Shown here one piece after another: positions 35,870 through 45,155 of a DNA stretch of 64,000 bases; the first letter of the stretch is position 1; every line of letters begins with the position of its first letter. Source of the stretch: Acidiphilium sp. PA (GTDB lineage: Bacteria; Pseudomonadota; Alphaproteobacteria; Acetobacterales; Acetobacteraceae). The notes under the pieces were generated by a model. The model saw only the letters and a program-made list of their open reading frames with translations, did not search any database and was not told where the DNA came from. The position numbers and the translations under genes are program-made. Location: the NCBI RefSeq assembly GCF_026191915.1, contig NZ_JAIMBY010000015.1, positions 19,056 to 83,055 of the forward strand, written 5' to 3'.

Positions 35870-37867
35870 ATGCCCGCCTGGTGGTCCGGCCGTGCCGCGT
35901 CGTTCCGCCAGGAAGATCCGGCTCGGCTGGTCGATCATCTGGCCCGGCGCCTGGTTGAGACCCACATGGTCAATCATGAGGCGCAGATCCGCGCCTGGCG
36001 CGACCAGATCGACCTGCTCCGGGCGGCCCTGCGGACTCTGCCCGATTGGCACGTTCTGCTCGAATACCCGCTGCTCCGCCTGGGCCGCCGGATCGATGCG
36101 ATCATCCTGACCGGCCGGGCCATTCTGGTCGTTGAATTCAAGACCGAAGCCACCGGCTTCACCAATGCCGATCGCGAACAGGTCGAGGATTATGCGCTCG
36201 ACCTGTTCGATTTCCACGCGGGCAGCCGCATCCACCCGATCATTCCCGTGCTGGTCGCGCGCCACGCACCAATCCCCGCCGCGGCGCTGCCGTTGTTCTG
36301 GCATGCAATCGCACCGGTGATCGATGCCAATGGCGCGACCCTCGAACCGCTTTTGCAAACCCTTGCCGCGCAACTGCCGGACCCGCACGCACCGCTCGAC
36401 CCGCATGCCTGGGATAATGCCGCGTACCGCCCGGTGCCCACCATCGTCGAAGCCGCCACCATGCTGTATCGCAAACACGGCGTGGCCGATCTTGCTTCGT
36501 CGCGCGCCGATGTCACCAACCTGACCCGCACGACCGATGCCATCCGCGCTGCGATCGCCGCCGCGGCGGACGCCCGCCGGCATATCATTGTTTTCGTGAC
36601 CGGCATTCCCGGCGCCGGGAAAACCTTGTGCGGGTTGAACGCGGTTTTCACCACCGCCCATCAAGCGGCCTTCCTGACCGGCAATCTGCCGTTGGTCCAT
36701 GTGTTGCGCGCGGCCCTTGCGCGCGATGCCAGGGAGCAGGGCCGCAGCCTCCGCGATGCCGCGCATAAGCTCGAAGCGGCGATCCAGCCTTTGCTCGGCT
36801 TTCTGCGCGACAGCCAGCCCCGCGGCGATGCGCCACATGAACATGTCATTGTGTTCGACGAAGCCCAGCGCGCCTGGGATGCCGATTTCGGCCGCCGCAA
36901 ATTCAACCTGCCGGATAGTGAAGCTGCCCTGTTCCTCGACATCATGCGCCGCCACGCGGATTGGGCGGTGATTGTCGCACTGGTCGGCAGCGGCCAGGAG
37001 ATCAACACCGGTGAGGCGGGCCTCGCCTCCTGGGGCGTGGCCCTTGCCGCCCGGCCCGCGTGGTCGATCATGGGGCCGGCAACCGTTATCGGCAACGCCG
37101 ATCCGGCGCGCTGTCTGGCGGCGACCCGGCCGGCCGGCATGAGCATCGATCCTGCGCTGCACCTCGATGTGAGCGTCCGGCAGATCCGCTCGCACGCCGC
37201 GGCCGACTGGGTGGATGCGGTGTTGCGCCACGATGCAGCCGAAGCCGCACGCATCGGCCGCGCGGCCGGCGGCGTTCCGTTCCGGATCACCCGCTCGCTT
37301 CCTATGCTGCGCGCCGAACTCCGCCGTCTCTCCCGCGGCAGCCGGCGCGCCGGGCTGGTGTGCAGCGCCGATGCCAAGCGCCTGCGCGCCGATGGTCTCT
37401 CCGCCGATTTTCCGCATATGGACGCCGATGCGGTCGCCAACTGGTTTCTCAACGCCTGGCCGGATGTGCGCGCGTCGGACGCGCTCGAACTGCCCGCCAC
37501 GCAATATGCCTGCCAGGGTCTTGAACTTGATTATGTCGGTCTGTGCTGGGGTGGCGATCTGGTGATCGCGCCTGGCGGTGCGGCCTGGCGCGCGCGGAAG
37601 TTTCGCGGCACGAAATGGCAGACGATCAAGCGCCCGGAGGCGATTGTCTGGCAGATCAACACCTATCGGGTCCTGCTCTCGCGCGCTCGCTACGAGACCA
37701 TCCTGTTCATCCCGCCCGGCGATCCGGCAGATGAGACCCGCAGCCCGGCCGCCTTTGATCAGGTGGCTGGATTCCTGTTGGGCGCCGGGGCCACCATGCT
37801 CGAGCCTGCGCCGGCGACGGCGGCTTCGCCCGTGCCGTATCAGGGCGCCCTGTTCGATATTATTTGA
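35870..37867 (+). CDS. DUF2075-type SF1 helicase/ATPase with N-terminal PD-(D/E)XK nuclease-like domain
   Basis: A 665-residue protein. Residues 60-115 look like a PD-(D/E)XK nuclease core: Glu65, Asp76 in RRIDAIILTG and Glu89-x-Lys91 in LVVEFKTEA. The ATPase follows: Walker A GIPGAGKT at 245-252, Walker B VIVFDEAQRAWD with Asp330-Glu331, VALVGSGQEIN, and C-terminal helicase motifs (ATQYACQGLELDYVGLCWG and INTYRVLLSRARYETILF). This is the DUF2075 arrangement, frequently seen in defence islands, though here it directly follows rlmE in a core operon. DNA processing, repair or phage defence are all possible. Confidence 0.85.
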   Translation: MPAWWSGRAASFRQEDPARLVDHLARRLVETHMVNHEAQIRAWRDQIDLLRAALRTLPDWHVLLEYPLLRLGRRIDAIILTGRAILVVEFKTEATGFTNADREQVEDYALDLFDFHAGSRIHPIIPVLVARHAPIPAAALPLFWHAIAPVIDANGATLEPLLQTLAAQLPDPHAPLDPHAWDNAAYRPVPTIVEAATMLYRKHGVADLASSRADVTNLTRTTDAIRAAIAAAADARRHIIVFVTGIPGAGKTLCGLNAVFTTAHQAAFLTGNLPLVHVLRAALARDAREQGRSLRDAAHKLEAAIQPLLGFLRDSQPRGDAPHEHVIVFDEAQRAWDADFGRRKFNLPDSEAALFLDIMRRHADWAVIVALVGSGQEINTGEAGLASWGVALAARPAWSIMGPATVIGNADPARCLAATRPAGMSIDPALHLDVSVRQIRSHAAADWVDAVLRHDAAEAARIGRAAGGVPFRITRSLPMLRAELRRLSRGSRRAGLVCSADAKRLRADGLSADFPHMDADAVANWFLNAWPDVRASDALELPATQYACQGLELDYVGLCWGGDLVIAPGGAAWRARKFRGTKWQTIKRPEAIVWQINTYRVLLSRARYETILFIPPGDPADETRSPAAFDQVAGFLLGAGATMLEPAPATAASPVPYQGALFDII

Positions 37868-38188
37868 GCGGGCCGGGTGTCCGGTTGGCTGTTCCTTGGC
37901 AACGTAAAGGACAGACACTCTGCCTTTTTATTGCCGGATCACGCAGAATTTTGATGAAAAACCCGCTGGTTACCACCTGAGGACTGTTGACAGATGTGAC
38001 ACATAGGATGGACAAACAATTACCAGCCGGCAAAGACCGGTGGAAACGAGGGCCAAGACTATGCCGTCCGAGCGGGGCGGTTCGATTACTGATCGACGAG
38101 TAGATATCGCGCGGTATGGCGGCTGGATTGTTGTGCGTTGTACGTGCGTTTAAACGATAACAAACAGATGTTACGCAGAGGGGCGTTG
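37868..38188. other. Intergenic leader before the ABC importer operon
   Basis: About 320 bp with no gene. It must hold the importer promoter. I see a TTGACA at 37986-37991 without a convincing -10 at 17 bp, and a perfect 10-bp palindrome CGTTTAAACG at 38147-38156, 33 bp before the start codon, which could be a regulator site. Composition is more AT-rich than the flanks. Confidence 0.45.
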
Positions 38189-39442
38189 ATGACAAACCAA
38201 TCAGCATTGATCGATCGCAGGAGCGTACTCAAGGCCGGTGCCGCGGCGGGGATCGCGGGCTTGCTCGCGACACCGGAGCCGACCTGGGCCGCGAGTGAAA
38301 AGCCGATCAAGATCGGCATGGTCGATCCGATCACCAGTATTTTCGCGGCCCTCGGCCATAGCGAAATCAAGGGCGCCAAATTCGCCGAGGAGGAAATCAA
38401 CAAGAAGGGCGGCATCATGAGCCGGCCCTTGCAGCTGATCGTCGAGGACAGCGCCGGTAGTCCCGGTACCGCCATCGACAAGGCAAAGCGCTTGGTAGCG
38501 CGCGAAAAGATCAATTTTCTGATGGGCACGGTCAATTCCGCCGCCTCGCTCGCCGTCAGCCAGTTCGCCAATCAGCACAACATGCTGTTCCTGTGCACTG
38601 GCGGTCACGTCGATGCGTTGACCGGTACCAATTGCCAGTGGAACACGTTCCGCACCTGCTCGACCACCTGGATGCTGACCGCCGGCGATTTCGAAACGCT
38701 GTTCGATAAATTCGGCAAGAGCTGGTATTTCATCACCACCGACTACGCCTTCGGCCACGCCGAACAGGCCGATTATGAAAAGCAGCTGAAACACCACGGC
38801 GGCACCATGGCGGGATCGGCGCTGGCGCCGGTCGGCACTACGGATTTTTCGTCCTACCTGATTGAGGTGAAGGCGAAGAAACCTAAGGTGCTCTGCCTGC
38901 TGCTCGCCGGCGATGACCAGGTGAACTGCATGAAGCAGATCGCGCAGTTCGGCATCGACAAGGAAATCGCCGTCGCGGGCGCGTTGATCGAGCTTGAACA
39001 ATTGCAGTCCCTGCCGGAGAATGCGCGCTATGGCTGGTGGACCGCGGAATGGTACTGGAAACAGCCGAACACCCCGCATCTCGATGATTTCGTCAAAGCC
39101 TATCGCGCCAAATACAAGGGTGAGTATCCCTCGGCGCGGTCCTGGTTCGGCTATGCGTCGACCTATGCGATCAAGCTGGCGGTGGAGCGGGCCAAGTCGC
39201 TCGACACCATGAAGGTCGTGCGCGGCATGGAAGGCCTGGTGCTGCCGCCGGAAGTCGCGCTGCAACCCAACGCGCCGATGTACCGCGCCGCCGATCATCA
39301 GCTGATGCTCAGCATGTTCCCCGGTCATGTCGTGAAGGGTGCGAAATATCCCGATCTGTTCGATGTGTCATCGATCATTCCGGGTGAAAAACTGGCGCTC
39401 TCGCCGGCCGCGGCCGGCTGCAAGATGACCTACCCGTCCTGA
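38189..39442 (+). CDS. Branched-chain amino acid-type ABC transporter substrate-binding protein, Tat-exported
   Basis: A 417-residue periplasmic binding protein of the LivK/UrtA (type I) family. The twin-arginine signal DRRSVLKAGAAAGIAG is at the N-terminus, with cleavage near TWAAS (about residue 35). KIGMVDPITSIFAALGH opens the first lobe, followed by INKKGGIMSRPLQLIVEDSA. Start at 38189 chosen over an open frame from 38138 because it places the Tat motif normally and has GAGGGG upstream. It heads an operon with both permeases and both ATPases. Ligands of this group include amino acids, urea, amides and aromatic acids; this one is unknown. Confidence 0.9.
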   Translation: MTNQSALIDRRSVLKAGAAAGIAGLLATPEPTWAASEKPIKIGMVDPITSIFAALGHSEIKGAKFAEEEINKKGGIMSRPLQLIVEDSAGSPGTAIDKAKRLVAREKINFLMGTVNSAASLAVSQFANQHNMLFLCTGGHVDALTGTNCQWNTFRTCSTTWMLTAGDFETLFDKFGKSWYFITTDYAFGHAEQADYEKQLKHHGGTMAGSALAPVGTTDFSSYLIEVKAKKPKVLCLLLAGDDQVNCMKQIAQFGIDKEIAVAGALIELEQLQSLPENARYGWWTAEWYWKQPNTPHLDDFVKAYRAKYKGEYPSARSWFGYASTYAIKLAVERAKSLDTMKVVRGMEGLVLPPEVALQPNAPMYRAADHQLMLSMFPGHVVKGAKYPDLFDVSSIIPGEKLALSPAAAGCKMTYPS

Positions 39443-39516
39443 TCGGCTGACGGGCGATCGCGTGTTCCGGTGCGGCACTGCTCCTGGCGGTGCCGCACGC
39501 GCCATAGGGAGGCATC

Positions 39517-40389
39517 ATGGGTCTGTTATTGCTGTTCAACGGGTTCAACGGGTTGATCCAGGGGGCGTTCTACGCGCTGATGGCGCTCGGCCTCGCGTTG
39601 ATCCTGGGACTTAACAACACGATCAACTTCGCCCAGGGCGCGTTCATGGCGCTTGCGGCCTATTTCTCGTTTACCCTCACGCCCTATGTCGGTTTCTGGG
39701 GCGGGCTGATCATTGCACCGCTGCTGGCCGGTGCGCTCGGCCTCGCGATCGAGACCACGCTGGTGCGAAGGCTGTATAACCGCAAGGATCCGATCTACAC
39801 GCTGCTGCTCACCTTCGGGCTCGCCTTCATCATGCAGGACATGATCCGCACCATCTGGGGTGCGCAGGGCAAGCCGCTGGCGATTCCGCAATTCCTCAAC
39901 CAGCCGCTCAGCAGCACATATTTTTTTCTCACCGGCTACCGGTTGTTCGTGGTCGGGGTCGCCCTGGCGGGCACCGCCGCGCTGTTCGCGGTGCTGCGGT
40001 TCACCCGCATCGGCATCCGCATCCGTGCGGGCAACTCCGATCTTGAAACGATCTCGGCGCTCGGCGTGAATATCTATCTGCTGCGCTCGGCCAATTTCGT
40101 GATCGGCATCGTGTTCGCCGGGGTCGCCGGCATTCTGGCCGCCGGCCAGCTCGGGCTCAACCCGAACATGGGCGATGCGCTGATCATGCCCGCCTTTGTC
40201 GCGATCGTGGTCGGCGGCGTTGGTTCGCTGGTGGGCTCGCTGCTCGGCGGGCTGATCATCGGCCTCGCATCCGGCATCACCACCGCGTTCTATCCGGCGG
40301 CCAGCGAGGTGGTGATCTACATCATCATGGGCGTGATGCTGGTGGTCCGGCCGCGCGGGCTGATGGGCCAGGAAGGATTGTTCGAATGA
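39517..40389 (+). CDS. ABC transporter permease, LivH family
   Basis: A 290-residue inner-membrane permease with about eight helices, containing the family segments ALGLALILGLNNTINFAQGA and ALGVNIYLLRSANFVIG. GGGAGG precedes the ATG. It starts 74 bp after the binding protein and overlaps the LivM-type permease by 4 bp; together they form the channel of the importer. Confidence 0.93.
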   Translation: MGLLLLFNGFNGLIQGAFYALMALGLALILGLNNTINFAQGAFMALAAYFSFTLTPYVGFWGGLIIAPLLAGALGLAIETTLVRRLYNRKDPIYTLLLTFGLAFIMQDMIRTIWGAQGKPLAIPQFLNQPLSSTYFFLTGYRLFVVGVALAGTAALFAVLRFTRIGIRIRAGNSDLETISALGVNIYLLRSANFVIGIVFAGVAGILAAGQLGLNPNMGDALIMPAFVAIVVGGVGSLVGSLLGGLIIGLASGITTAFYPAASEVVIYIIMGVMLVVRPRGLMGQEGLFE

Positions 40390-41381
40390 GCACCGATCTC
40401 GCGACCGAAGCCGCGCGCACGGCGCCCCAGGCGCGCACCGGCGTTTCGCGCCGCACCATCGGCAATGTCGTGCTCGGCATCGTGCTGCTCACTGTGCCGC
40501 TCTGGCTGCCGCTGGTCGGCGGCTATACCGACCTTGCCAGCCGCGTGCTGATTTACGCGCTCGCGGCGATGGGTCTCAATCTGCTGCTCGGCTTCACCGG
40601 CGGCTTGTCGTTCGGCCACGCCGCCTATTTCGGGCTCGGGGCCTACGGCGTCGGGCTGATGCTGAAATACGAAACCCACAGCCTGTTTCTGGCGCTGGCG
40701 GCCGGTACGCTGCTCGGTGGTCTCGCGGCGACCCTGCTCGGCCCGATCGCGGTGCGGCGGCGGGGCATCTATTTCTCGATGATCACCATCGCGATCGGCC
40801 AGATGTTCTATTTCATCGCGATCCGCTGGAACACGCTGACCGGCGGGTACGACGGATTGTCCGGTTTCGCGCGCCCGAAATTCGCGGGACCCGGCCATCT
40901 GCTGCCGATGGGTCCGACCGGGATGTATTATCTGGTGCTGGCGGCATTCGCCATCGCGGCACTGCTGCTGTGGGTGGTCCTGAACGCACCGCTCGGCCAT
41001 GCGTTTGTTGCGATCCGCGAGAACCACAAGCGGCTGACATTTCTCGGTGTCAGCACGCAGCGTTACATCGCGATCTCGTTTGCGATCTCAGGGTTCATCG
41101 CGGCGCTGGCGGGCGGGCTGAATGCGCTGCTCGATGGGTTCGCCTCGCCCAACCTGCTGAATTACAGCATGTCCGGCGATTTCCTGATCATCGCGGTACT
41201 GGGCGGGATGCGCAATTTTTACGGGCCGCTGGCCGGTGCGGTGATTTTCGTGCTGGTGCGCGACTACGTAAGCTCGGTCACCGATAACTGGATGAGCGTG
41301 ATCGGGCTGGTGTTCGTGATCTCGGTGATCTTTTTCCCGATGGGTGTGCTAGGCTTCTTCAACCGGAAATCCGGGTCATGA
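40386..41381 (+). CDS. ABC transporter permease, LivM family
   Basis: A 331-residue permease with about nine helices. YALAAMGLNLLLGFTGGLSF-type sequence and FGHAAYFGLGAYGVG are the LivM signature, and AIRENHKRLTFLGVSTQRY is the conserved cytoplasmic loop that contacts the ATPases. ATGA overlaps join it to the genes on both sides, so all four transporter parts after the binding protein are translated in step. Confidence 0.93.
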   Translation: MSTDLATEAARTAPQARTGVSRRTIGNVVLGIVLLTVPLWLPLVGGYTDLASRVLIYALAAMGLNLLLGFTGGLSFGHAAYFGLGAYGVGLMLKYETHSLFLALAAGTLLGGLAATLLGPIAVRRRGIYFSMITIAIGQMFYFIAIRWNTLTGGYDGLSGFARPKFAGPGHLLPMGPTGMYYLVLAAFAIAALLLWVVLNAPLGHAFVAIRENHKRLTFLGVSTQRYIAISFAISGFIAALAGGLNALLDGFASPNLLNYSMSGDFLIIAVLGGMRNFYGPLAGAVIFVLVRDYVSSVTDNWMSVIGLVFVISVIFFPMGVLGFFNRKSGS

Positions 41382-42127
41382 GTCTCCTGGTGCTGAACGA
41401 TGTGGGGCGCCGGTTCGGTGCTTTGCAGGCGTTGTCGGGGATTTCCCTGAGCGTTGAGGCCGGCGAACTGCGCGCGATCATCGGCCCGAACGGCGCCGGC
41501 AAGACGACGCTGTTCAATCTGATCAGCGGCTATTTTCCACCCACCGACGGCAGCATCGTGTTCGGCGGCGAACCGATCACCGCGGGCACGCCGACCGCGC
41601 TGGTCAAACGTGGGATCATTCGCACCTTCCAGATCACCGAGATTTTTCTTTCGCTCACCGTGCGGGAAAACCTGCGGGTCGCGGTCGAAACCGCGATGGG
41701 GCTCAATCTCAGGCCCTGGATTTCCGCCGCCGTGCGCAGCGTGGTGATGAACCAGGTTGAACATCTCGCCGAGATCGTGCGGATGACCGCCAAGCTCGAT
41801 CGCGTTGCCGGCGAATTGTCGCATGGGGATCAGCGAGTCGTCGAGATCGGCATCGTGCTCGCGAAATCGCCGAAACTTCTGCTGCTCGATGAACCGACCG
41901 CCGGCATGGGCGATGAGGAGACCCACCACATGACCGATCTGATCCGCCGGCTGAACAAGGACCAGGGCATCACCATGCTGTTCGTCGAGCATGACATGGC
42001 GATCGTGTTCGGCATCGCGGACCGGATCACGGTGCTGGACAACGGCCGGATGCTGGCCGAGGGCAACGCGACCGAGATCGCGGCCAATCCGCGCGTCCAG
42101 GCCGCCTATCTGGGTAACGCGGCATGA
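41378..42127 (+). CDS. ABC transporter ATP-binding protein, LivG family
   Basis: A 249-residue ATPase. Walker A IIGPNGAGKTTLFNLI (about 31-46), signature ELSHGDQRVVEIGIVLA, Walker B KLLLLDEPTAGM and the switch histidine in LFVEHDMAIV are intact. LSHGD instead of LSGGQ is normal for LivG/UrtD-type subunits. It overlaps the neighbouring genes by 4 bp each. Confidence 0.93.
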   Translation: MSLLVLNDVGRRFGALQALSGISLSVEAGELRAIIGPNGAGKTTLFNLISGYFPPTDGSIVFGGEPITAGTPTALVKRGIIRTFQITEIFLSLTVRENLRVAVETAMGLNLRPWISAAVRSVVMNQVEHLAEIVRMTAKLDRVAGELSHGDQRVVEIGIVLAKSPKLLLLDEPTAGMGDEETHHMTDLIRRLNKDQGITMLFVEHDMAIVFGIADRITVLDNGRMLAEGNATEIAANPRVQAAYLGNAA

Positions 42128-42849
42128 GCGCCGTGCTCGAGGCCGAGGGGCTGCAGACCTATTACGGCAAGAGCCACATTCTGCACGGCGTGTCACTTAC
42201 GGTCGGTGAGGGCGAGCTGGTGGCCCTGCTCGGCCGCAACGGTGCCGGCAAGACCACCACGATGCGCAGCATCATGGGCCTGACGGTGCCGCGCGAAGGG
42301 CGGGTGAAACTGTTCGGCCGTGATACCACCGGCAAGCCGCCTTATCGGGTGGCCAACCTCGGCGTCGGCTACGTGCCGGAGGGGCGCAAGATTTTCGGCC
42401 ATCTGACGGTGCACGAAAATCTGCTGGTGCCGCCCCAGACCAAAGGCCCCTGGACGATCGAGACGGTGTACCAGCTGTTTCCCCGCCTCGCCGAGCGCCG
42501 CACCAGCAAGGGGGGGCGGTTATCCGGCGGCGAGCAGGAAATGTTGTCGATCGCGCGCGCGTTGCTGCTTAATCCGAAGTTCCTGATCCTCGATGAACCC
42601 TCGCAAGGGCTGGCGCCGGTGATCGTGCAGGAGGTGATGCGCACCGTCGGCCGGATGAAGGGCGAGGGCATGTCGATCCTGCTGGTCGAACAGAACGCGT
42701 TTCTCGCCCTCGAACTCGCCGACCGGGCCTATGTCCTGTCGGATGGCGAGGTGGTATATGACGGTAATGCCGCGACCCTCGCCGACGATCGGGCCCGGAT
42801 GGAACAGCTGGCCGGTGTCAGCCACGCGGCGGTCGATATCCGGCACTGA
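42124..42849 (+). CDS. ABC transporter ATP-binding protein, LivF family
   Basis: A 241-residue ATPase paired with the LivG-type subunit. Walker A LLGRNGAGKTTTMRSIMG, signature LSGGEQEMLSIARALL, Walker B FLILDEPSQGLAPV and LLVEQNAFLALELADR are all present. It ends 57 bp before the dioxygenase gene on the same strand, close enough for one transcript. Confidence 0.93.
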   Translation: MSAVLEAEGLQTYYGKSHILHGVSLTVGEGELVALLGRNGAGKTTTMRSIMGLTVPREGRVKLFGRDTTGKPPYRVANLGVGYVPEGRKIFGHLTVHENLLVPPQTKGPWTIETVYQLFPRLAERRTSKGGRLSGGEQEMLSIARALLLNPKFLILDEPSQGLAPVIVQEVMRTVGRMKGEGMSILLVEQNAFLALELADRAYVLSDGEVVYDGNAATLADDRARMEQLAGVSHAAVDIRH

Positions 42850-42906
42850 CGAGCGGGGCTGGCGATCTGGCACGTTTTCGTTCGATCGAAAATGGAGGAC
42901 ACGACC

Positions 42907-43707
42907 ATGAAGCTGACCGATCAACAGATCGAGGACTTCCATCGTGAAGGGTGGTTGTTCCTGCCCGAATTGTTCACCCCTGCGGAAGTCGAGGTGCTGA
43001 AGCGCGAATCCCAGGCGATTTACGACCAGGAGCGGCCGGAAGTCTGGCGGGAAACCAACGGCGCGCCCCGCACCGCCTTTGCCGCACATACCTATAACGA
43101 AGCGTTCCGCGTCCTTGGCGCCCATCCGCGGCTGATCCGCCCGGTCGAGCAGATCTTCGGCGAGCGGGTTTACATGCATCAATATAAAATCAACGCCAAG
43201 GCGGCCTTCACCGGCGAGGTCTGGCAGTGGCACCAGGATTACGGCACCTGGAAGCGCGATGATGGCATGCCCGCACCCAAGGCGATGAATATTTCGGTGT
43301 TTCTCGACGAGGTGATGCCGATCAACGGGCCGCTTCTGCTGGTGCCGAAGAGCCATGAAGCCGGCGACCTCGAGGCGCGGCACGACGTGGAGACCACCTC
43401 GTACCCGCTCTGGACGCTGGACGATGCCACGGTGACGCGGCTGGTTGCCGCCGGGGGCATTGTCGCACCGACCGGCAAGCCCGGCGGCGTGCTGATGTTC
43501 CATGGCAATCTGGTGCATGGTTCGGCCGGCAACATCACGCCGTTTCCGCGCCGCATCGTGTATCTGACGCTGAATGCCGTTTCCAATGCGATCAGAACGC
43601 CGACGCGGCCCGCGTTCATCGCGCATCGCGACTTCACGCCGATCGAACCGGTCGGCGACGACGCCCTGGCGCAGATGGCGCAGACCTACCGCGTGGCCGC
43701 GGAATAG
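42907..43707 (+). CDS. Phytanoyl-CoA/ectoine hydroxylase-type Fe(II)/2-oxoglutarate dioxygenase
   Basis: A 266-residue PhyH-family dioxygenase; start at 42907 behind GGAGGA rather than the ATG at 42892. Iron ligands are His109 and Asp111 in WQWHQDYGTW and His204 in GNLVHGSAGN; Arg215 or Arg216 should bind 2-oxoglutarate. The DYGTW-x(3)-DGMP spacing recalls ectoine hydroxylase, but no ectoine gene is nearby. Predicted to hydroxylate a small substrate brought in by the adjacent importer. The dehydrogenase gene starts 4 bp after its stop. Confidence 0.88.
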   Translation: MKLTDQQIEDFHREGWLFLPELFTPAEVEVLKRESQAIYDQERPEVWRETNGAPRTAFAAHTYNEAFRVLGAHPRLIRPVEQIFGERVYMHQYKINAKAAFTGEVWQWHQDYGTWKRDDGMPAPKAMNISVFLDEVMPINGPLLLVPKSHEAGDLEARHDVETTSYPLWTLDDATVTRLVAAGGIVAPTGKPGGVLMFHGNLVHGSAGNITPFPRRIVYLTLNAVSNAIRTPTRPAFIAHRDFTPIEPVGDDALAQMAQTYRVAAE

Positions 43708-43711
43708 GCGG

Positions 43712-45073
43712 ATGAACCTGCACGGCCTGCTCGCCGCCCGCGCCGATGCCGGGCGGCCGGTTCGGGTGACGCTGATCGGCGCCGGCAAATTCGGTGCGAT
43801 GTTTCTCGCCCAGGTGCCACATACCAGGGGTCTCGAGGTCGCCTGCATCGCCGATCTGGCGCCGGATCGCGCGCGGCGCACCTGTGCCGGCGTCGGTTGG
43901 GGCGAGGAGTTGATCGCGGCCACGGTGTTTACCGACGACGCGCCGGCGGCGATCGCGCGGCCGGACATCGACCTGGTGATCGAGGCGACGGGCAGCCCGG
44001 CCCACGGCATTCAGCACGCGCGCGCCGCGATCCGCGCCGGGCGTGCGATCGTGATGGTCAATGTCGAGGCGGACGCGCTGGCCGGCCCGCTGCTGGCGGC
44101 GGAAGCGCGGGCCGCCGGCGTGGTCTATTCGCTCGCCTATGGCGACCAGCCGGCGTTGACCGCCGAACTGGTCGATTGGGCGCGCGCCTGCGGTTTTACC
44201 GTGGTCGCGGCGGGCAAGGGTACCAAATATCTGCCGCTCTATCATGGCGTGACACCGGACACGGTCTGGCAGCATTACGGCTTGCAGCCCGAAGCGGCGC
44301 GCGCGGCCGGGATGAACCCGCAGATGTTCAACTCCTTCCTGGATGGCACCAAATCCGCGATCGAGATGGCTGCGATCGCGAACGCGACGGGGCTCGACGT
44401 GCCGGAGGGCGGCCTTGGGTTTCCCCCCTGCGGCGTCGATGACCTGCCGCACGTGCTGCGCCCCCGCGCGGCGGGCGGCATGCTCGAGCGCGCCGGCATG
44501 GTCGAGGTGGTATCCTCCCTGGAACGTGACGGCAGGCCGGTGTTCCGCGACCTGCGGTGGGGCGTGTACGTCGTGCTCGAGGCACCGAACGATTACGCCG
44601 CCGCCTGCTTTGCGCAATACGGGCTGAAGACCGACAGCACCGGGCGGTATGCCGCGATGTACAAGCCGTTTCATCTGATCGGGCTCGAATTGAACGTATC
44701 GGTCCTATCCGCTGTGCTGCGCCAGGAACCGACCGGCGCGCCGGACGCGTTTCGCGGCGATGTGACCGCCACGGCCAAGCGCGATCTGCGCGCGGGCGAG
44801 GTGCTGGACGGTGAGGGCGGCTATACCGTGTGGGGCCGGTTGATGCCGGCCCAGGCCAGTCTGGCATGCGGGGCCCTGCCGATCGGCCTGGCGCACCACG
44901 CGCGGCTGCGGCGCGATATCCGGGCGGGCGAGACCGTGCTGTGGTCCGATGTCGATTTCGCCCACGCCGATTCCATCATGCAGGACGCCATCGCGACGCG
45001 CCGGAGCATGGAGGAGGGTTTGTTGTCGGCTGCGGGGTCGTTTCGCATTTCAGAACGATCAGCGGTCGAGTGA
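43712..45073 (+). CDS. NAD(P)-dependent oxidoreductase with C-terminal SAF domain
   Basis: A 453-residue protein. The N-terminal Rossmann fold has GAGKFG at residues 23-28, then IDLVIEATGSPAHGIQHA as in homoserine dehydrogenase-like and Gfo/Idh relatives; the middle contains AAGKGTKYLPLYHGVTPD. A SAF domain follows from about residue 345 (ATAKRDLRAGEVLDGEGGYT). Start at 43712 is 4 bp after the dioxygenase stop. A role oxidising or reducing the product of that hydroxylation is inferred from position; substrate unknown. Confidence 0.82.
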   Translation: MNLHGLLAARADAGRPVRVTLIGAGKFGAMFLAQVPHTRGLEVACIADLAPDRARRTCAGVGWGEELIAATVFTDDAPAAIARPDIDLVIEATGSPAHGIQHARAAIRAGRAIVMVNVEADALAGPLLAAEARAAGVVYSLAYGDQPALTAELVDWARACGFTVVAAGKGTKYLPLYHGVTPDTVWQHYGLQPEAARAAGMNPQMFNSFLDGTKSAIEMAAIANATGLDVPEGGLGFPPCGVDDLPHVLRPRAAGGMLERAGMVEVVSSLERDGRPVFRDLRWGVYVVLEAPNDYAAACFAQYGLKTDSTGRYAAMYKPFHLIGLELNVSVLSAVLRQEPTGAPDAFRGDVTATAKRDLRAGEVLDGEGGYTVWGRLMPAQASLACGALPIGLAHHARLRRDIRAGETVLWSDVDFAHADSIMQDAIATRRSMEEGLLSAAGSFRISERSAVE

Positions 45074-45155
45074 TCGGCGTAACGCCATGGCCACCGCGCC
45101 GATTGCCACCATCGCCACAGCAGATTAGAACCCGCGCGATGTTCGGAAGGTTCTC

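Noticed and set aside
34892..37918. A 1008-codon open frame on the minus strand opposite ppx, rlmE and the nuclease-helicase
   Set aside because: It is entirely antisense to three well-supported genes, has no domain, and is Arg/Gly/Ala-rich as expected of a high-GC shadow frame.
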